64,000 nt of DNA from Tropicibacter sp. R16_0. Lineage in GTDB: Bacteria > Pseudomonadota > Alphaproteobacteria > Rhodobacterales > Rhodobacteraceae. Made by a program: the position numbers and the translations under genes. Below, in pieces: positions 62,913 through 64,000 of the stretch (positions are counted from its first letter, which is position 1; each line of letters begins with the position of its first letter). Where the stretch lies: the NCBI RefSeq assembly GCF_017743935.1, contig NZ_JAGHRE010000008.1:62001-126000 (forward strand), written 5' to 3'. Below the pieces are notes generated by a model. It worked only from the letters and a program-made list of their open reading frames with translations. It searched no databases and had not been told where the DNA came from.

Positions 62913-63686
62913 TCAGTAACGCGGATCGTGCGAGGTATCTTCTTCCTCGTCGTCATCGCCACCCGACGGCAGGTTGAAGAAGCTGTCCGCGTCCACGATT
63001 GCGTCGCTGTCCTTCTCTTCTTCGTCGGTGCTGCCGCTGAGTGTGAAGGTCTCCAGCCCCTCGATCGCCGTCGGGATCTTGGGTTCGGCTTCCATTTCCA
63101 GCGACTGCTCGGTCGACACCAGCTTGCGGCGCTCGTCATCGCTCATCACGCCACCCTCGGCAGCTTTCTTGGCGGCGGCTTTCTGCACGGCCTGGTCCAG
63201 CTCGGACTGTTTACACAGGCCCAGCGCAACCGGGTCGATCGGTTGGATGTTGGCGATGTTCCAGTGGGTGCGCTCGCGGATCGCCTGGATCGTCGGCTTG
63301 GTGGTGCCCACCAGTTTCGAGATCTGACCGTCGCTCAGTTCCGGGTGGAACTTGACCAGCCACAGGATCGAGGCCGGGCGATCCTGACGCTTGGACAGCG
63401 GGGTATAGCGCGGACCACGGCGCTTTTCTTCGCCCGAAGCAGCCGGGTTGAACTTGAGCCGCAGCTTGTGCAACGGGCTGTTCTGCGCCGCGTCGATCTC
63501 TTCCTGAGTCAGCTGGTTGTTGGCGATGGGATCGAACCCTTTTACGCCAGCGGCCACATCGCCGTCTGCGATGCCCTGAACCTCAAGCTCGTGCATGCCA
63601 ACGAAATCCGCAATCTGCTTGAAGCTGATCGTGGTATTGTCGACCAGCCACACGGCGGTCGCCTTGGCCATCAACGGTTTTGCCAT
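62913..63686 (-). CDS. DUF1013 family protein (TrcR-type cell cycle regulator)
   Basis: A 257-residue protein MAKPLMAKATAVWLVDNTTISFKQIADFVGMHELEVQGIADG with a helix-turn-helix-like N-terminal half, a second predicted helix-turn-helix (SDGQISKLVGTTKPTIQAIRERTHWN near residue 115) and a strongly acidic C-terminal tail (DDDEEEDTSHD). DUF1013 proteins are conserved in alphaproteobacteria and are annotated as transcriptional regulators of the cell cycle. It stands alone, closed by a terminator. Confidence 0.88.
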   Translation of the reverse strand: MAKPLMAKATAVWLVDNTTISFKQIADFVGMHELEVQGIADGDVAAGVKGFDPIANNQLTQEEIDAAQNSPLHKLRLKFNPAASGEEKRRGPRYTPLSKRQDRPASILWLVKFHPELSDGQISKLVGTTKPTIQAIRERTHWNIANIQPIDPVALGLCKQSELDQAVQKAAAKKAAEGGVMSDDERRKLVSTEQSLEMEAEPKIPTAIEGLETFTLSGSTDEEEKDSDAIVDADSFFNLPSGGDDDEEEDTSHDPRY

Positions 63687-63814
63687 GTGAACGTCTCCTT
63701 AAAACACATCTTCCCCGCCGCCTGAAACAGGCGCCTTGGCGATCCAAGGCAGGTTTCCGTTGTCGGGGAACTTCGCCCGTATATAGTCCCGCCAAGGCAA
63801 TAAGGAAAGAGCGA

Positions 63815-64000
63815 ATGCGTTGGTTGGTGTTTTGGACGTTGTCAGCCTTGCCGGTTCTGGCAGATGGGGAAAAAGCCGGAGAGTTCGATTACTACGTGCT
63901 GTCTCTCAGCTGGTCGCCCAATTGGTGCGCAACCACGGGGGATGCACGCGGGTCCGAGCAATGTGACACGCGCCACGACTATGGCTGGATCCTGCACGGG
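63815..64000 (+). CDS. ribonuclease T2 family protein, 5' part only
   Basis: The first 62 codons of a secreted RNase: a signal peptide (MRWLVFWTLSALPVLA), then LSLSWSPNWC, which holds the first conserved cysteine, and YGWILHG with the catalytic histidine region. AAGGAAAG precedes the ATG. The gene continues past the right edge. Confidence 0.88.
   Translation, partial: MRWLVFWTLSALPVLADGEKAGEFDYYVLSLSWSPNWCATTGDARGSEQCDTRHDYGWILHG

Overview
The window comes from an alphaproteobacterium of the order Rhodobacterales, most likely the Roseobacter group (Ruegeria or a close relative). The grounds are an FnrL-type oxygen regulator with a cbb3 oxidase cluster, a membrane-anchored cytochrome c, a DUF1013/TrcR-type cell-cycle regulator, GC-rich coding sequence and alpha-type RpoB/RpoC. 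Assignment below order level is inference.

Region 1 (1-23.8 kb), nearly all on the minus strand, is the translation/transcription core: secE-nusG, rplK-rplA, rplJ-rplL-rpoB-rpoC, rpsL-rpsG-fusA-tuf, then rpsJ and the start of rplC. Extra genes sit at the joints between these classical operons: a DUF3179 protein between nusG and rplK, a glycosyltransferase between rplA and rplJ, rpiB and a rhamnosyltransferase/EamA/rhamnosyltransferase group between rpoC and rpsL, and a low-GC PIN-like gene between tuf and rpsJ. Promoters with a 17-bp spacer, an L10 leader, terminators and a pair of strong stem-loops between rplL and rpoB are visible.

Region 2 (23.8-41.3 kb) is a microaerobic respiration island: ccoSIHG (assembly and copper delivery), ccoNOQP (cbb3 oxidase), a universal stress protein, fnrL, hemN and a GTPase-degenerate EF-G paralogue. 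FNR boxes lie upstream of ccoG, between ccoN and usp, and between fnrL and hemN, so these units probably form one FnrL-controlled set. An approximately 0.9-kb stretch at 35.76-36.64 kb has lower GC and holds two possible tiny membrane proteins.

Region 3 (41.3-54.4 kb) holds the yejABEF peptide ABC importer, a membrane cytochrome c, pheA, an EamA transporter divergent from a LysR regulator, an SRPBCC protein, nudC and a 2',3'-cyclic-nucleotide phosphodiesterase-like enzyme without a visible signal peptide.

Region 4 (54.4-64 kb) holds the SRP RNA, rsgA, a TetR/hydrolase pair with two operator copies, a cobalamin riboswitch ahead of an unrecognised cysteine-rich protein, a small dual-specificity-type phosphatase, dnaX-ybaB-recR, another EamA transporter, the DUF1013 regulator and the start of an RNase T2.

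The most unusual signal is a dispersed intergenic element found three times (41301, 58017, and inverted at 60824). Its hairpin keeps its shape while at least four base pairs change in a compensatory way, and one copy carries large perfect palindromes. No CRISPR array, transposase, rRNA or tRNA gene was found.
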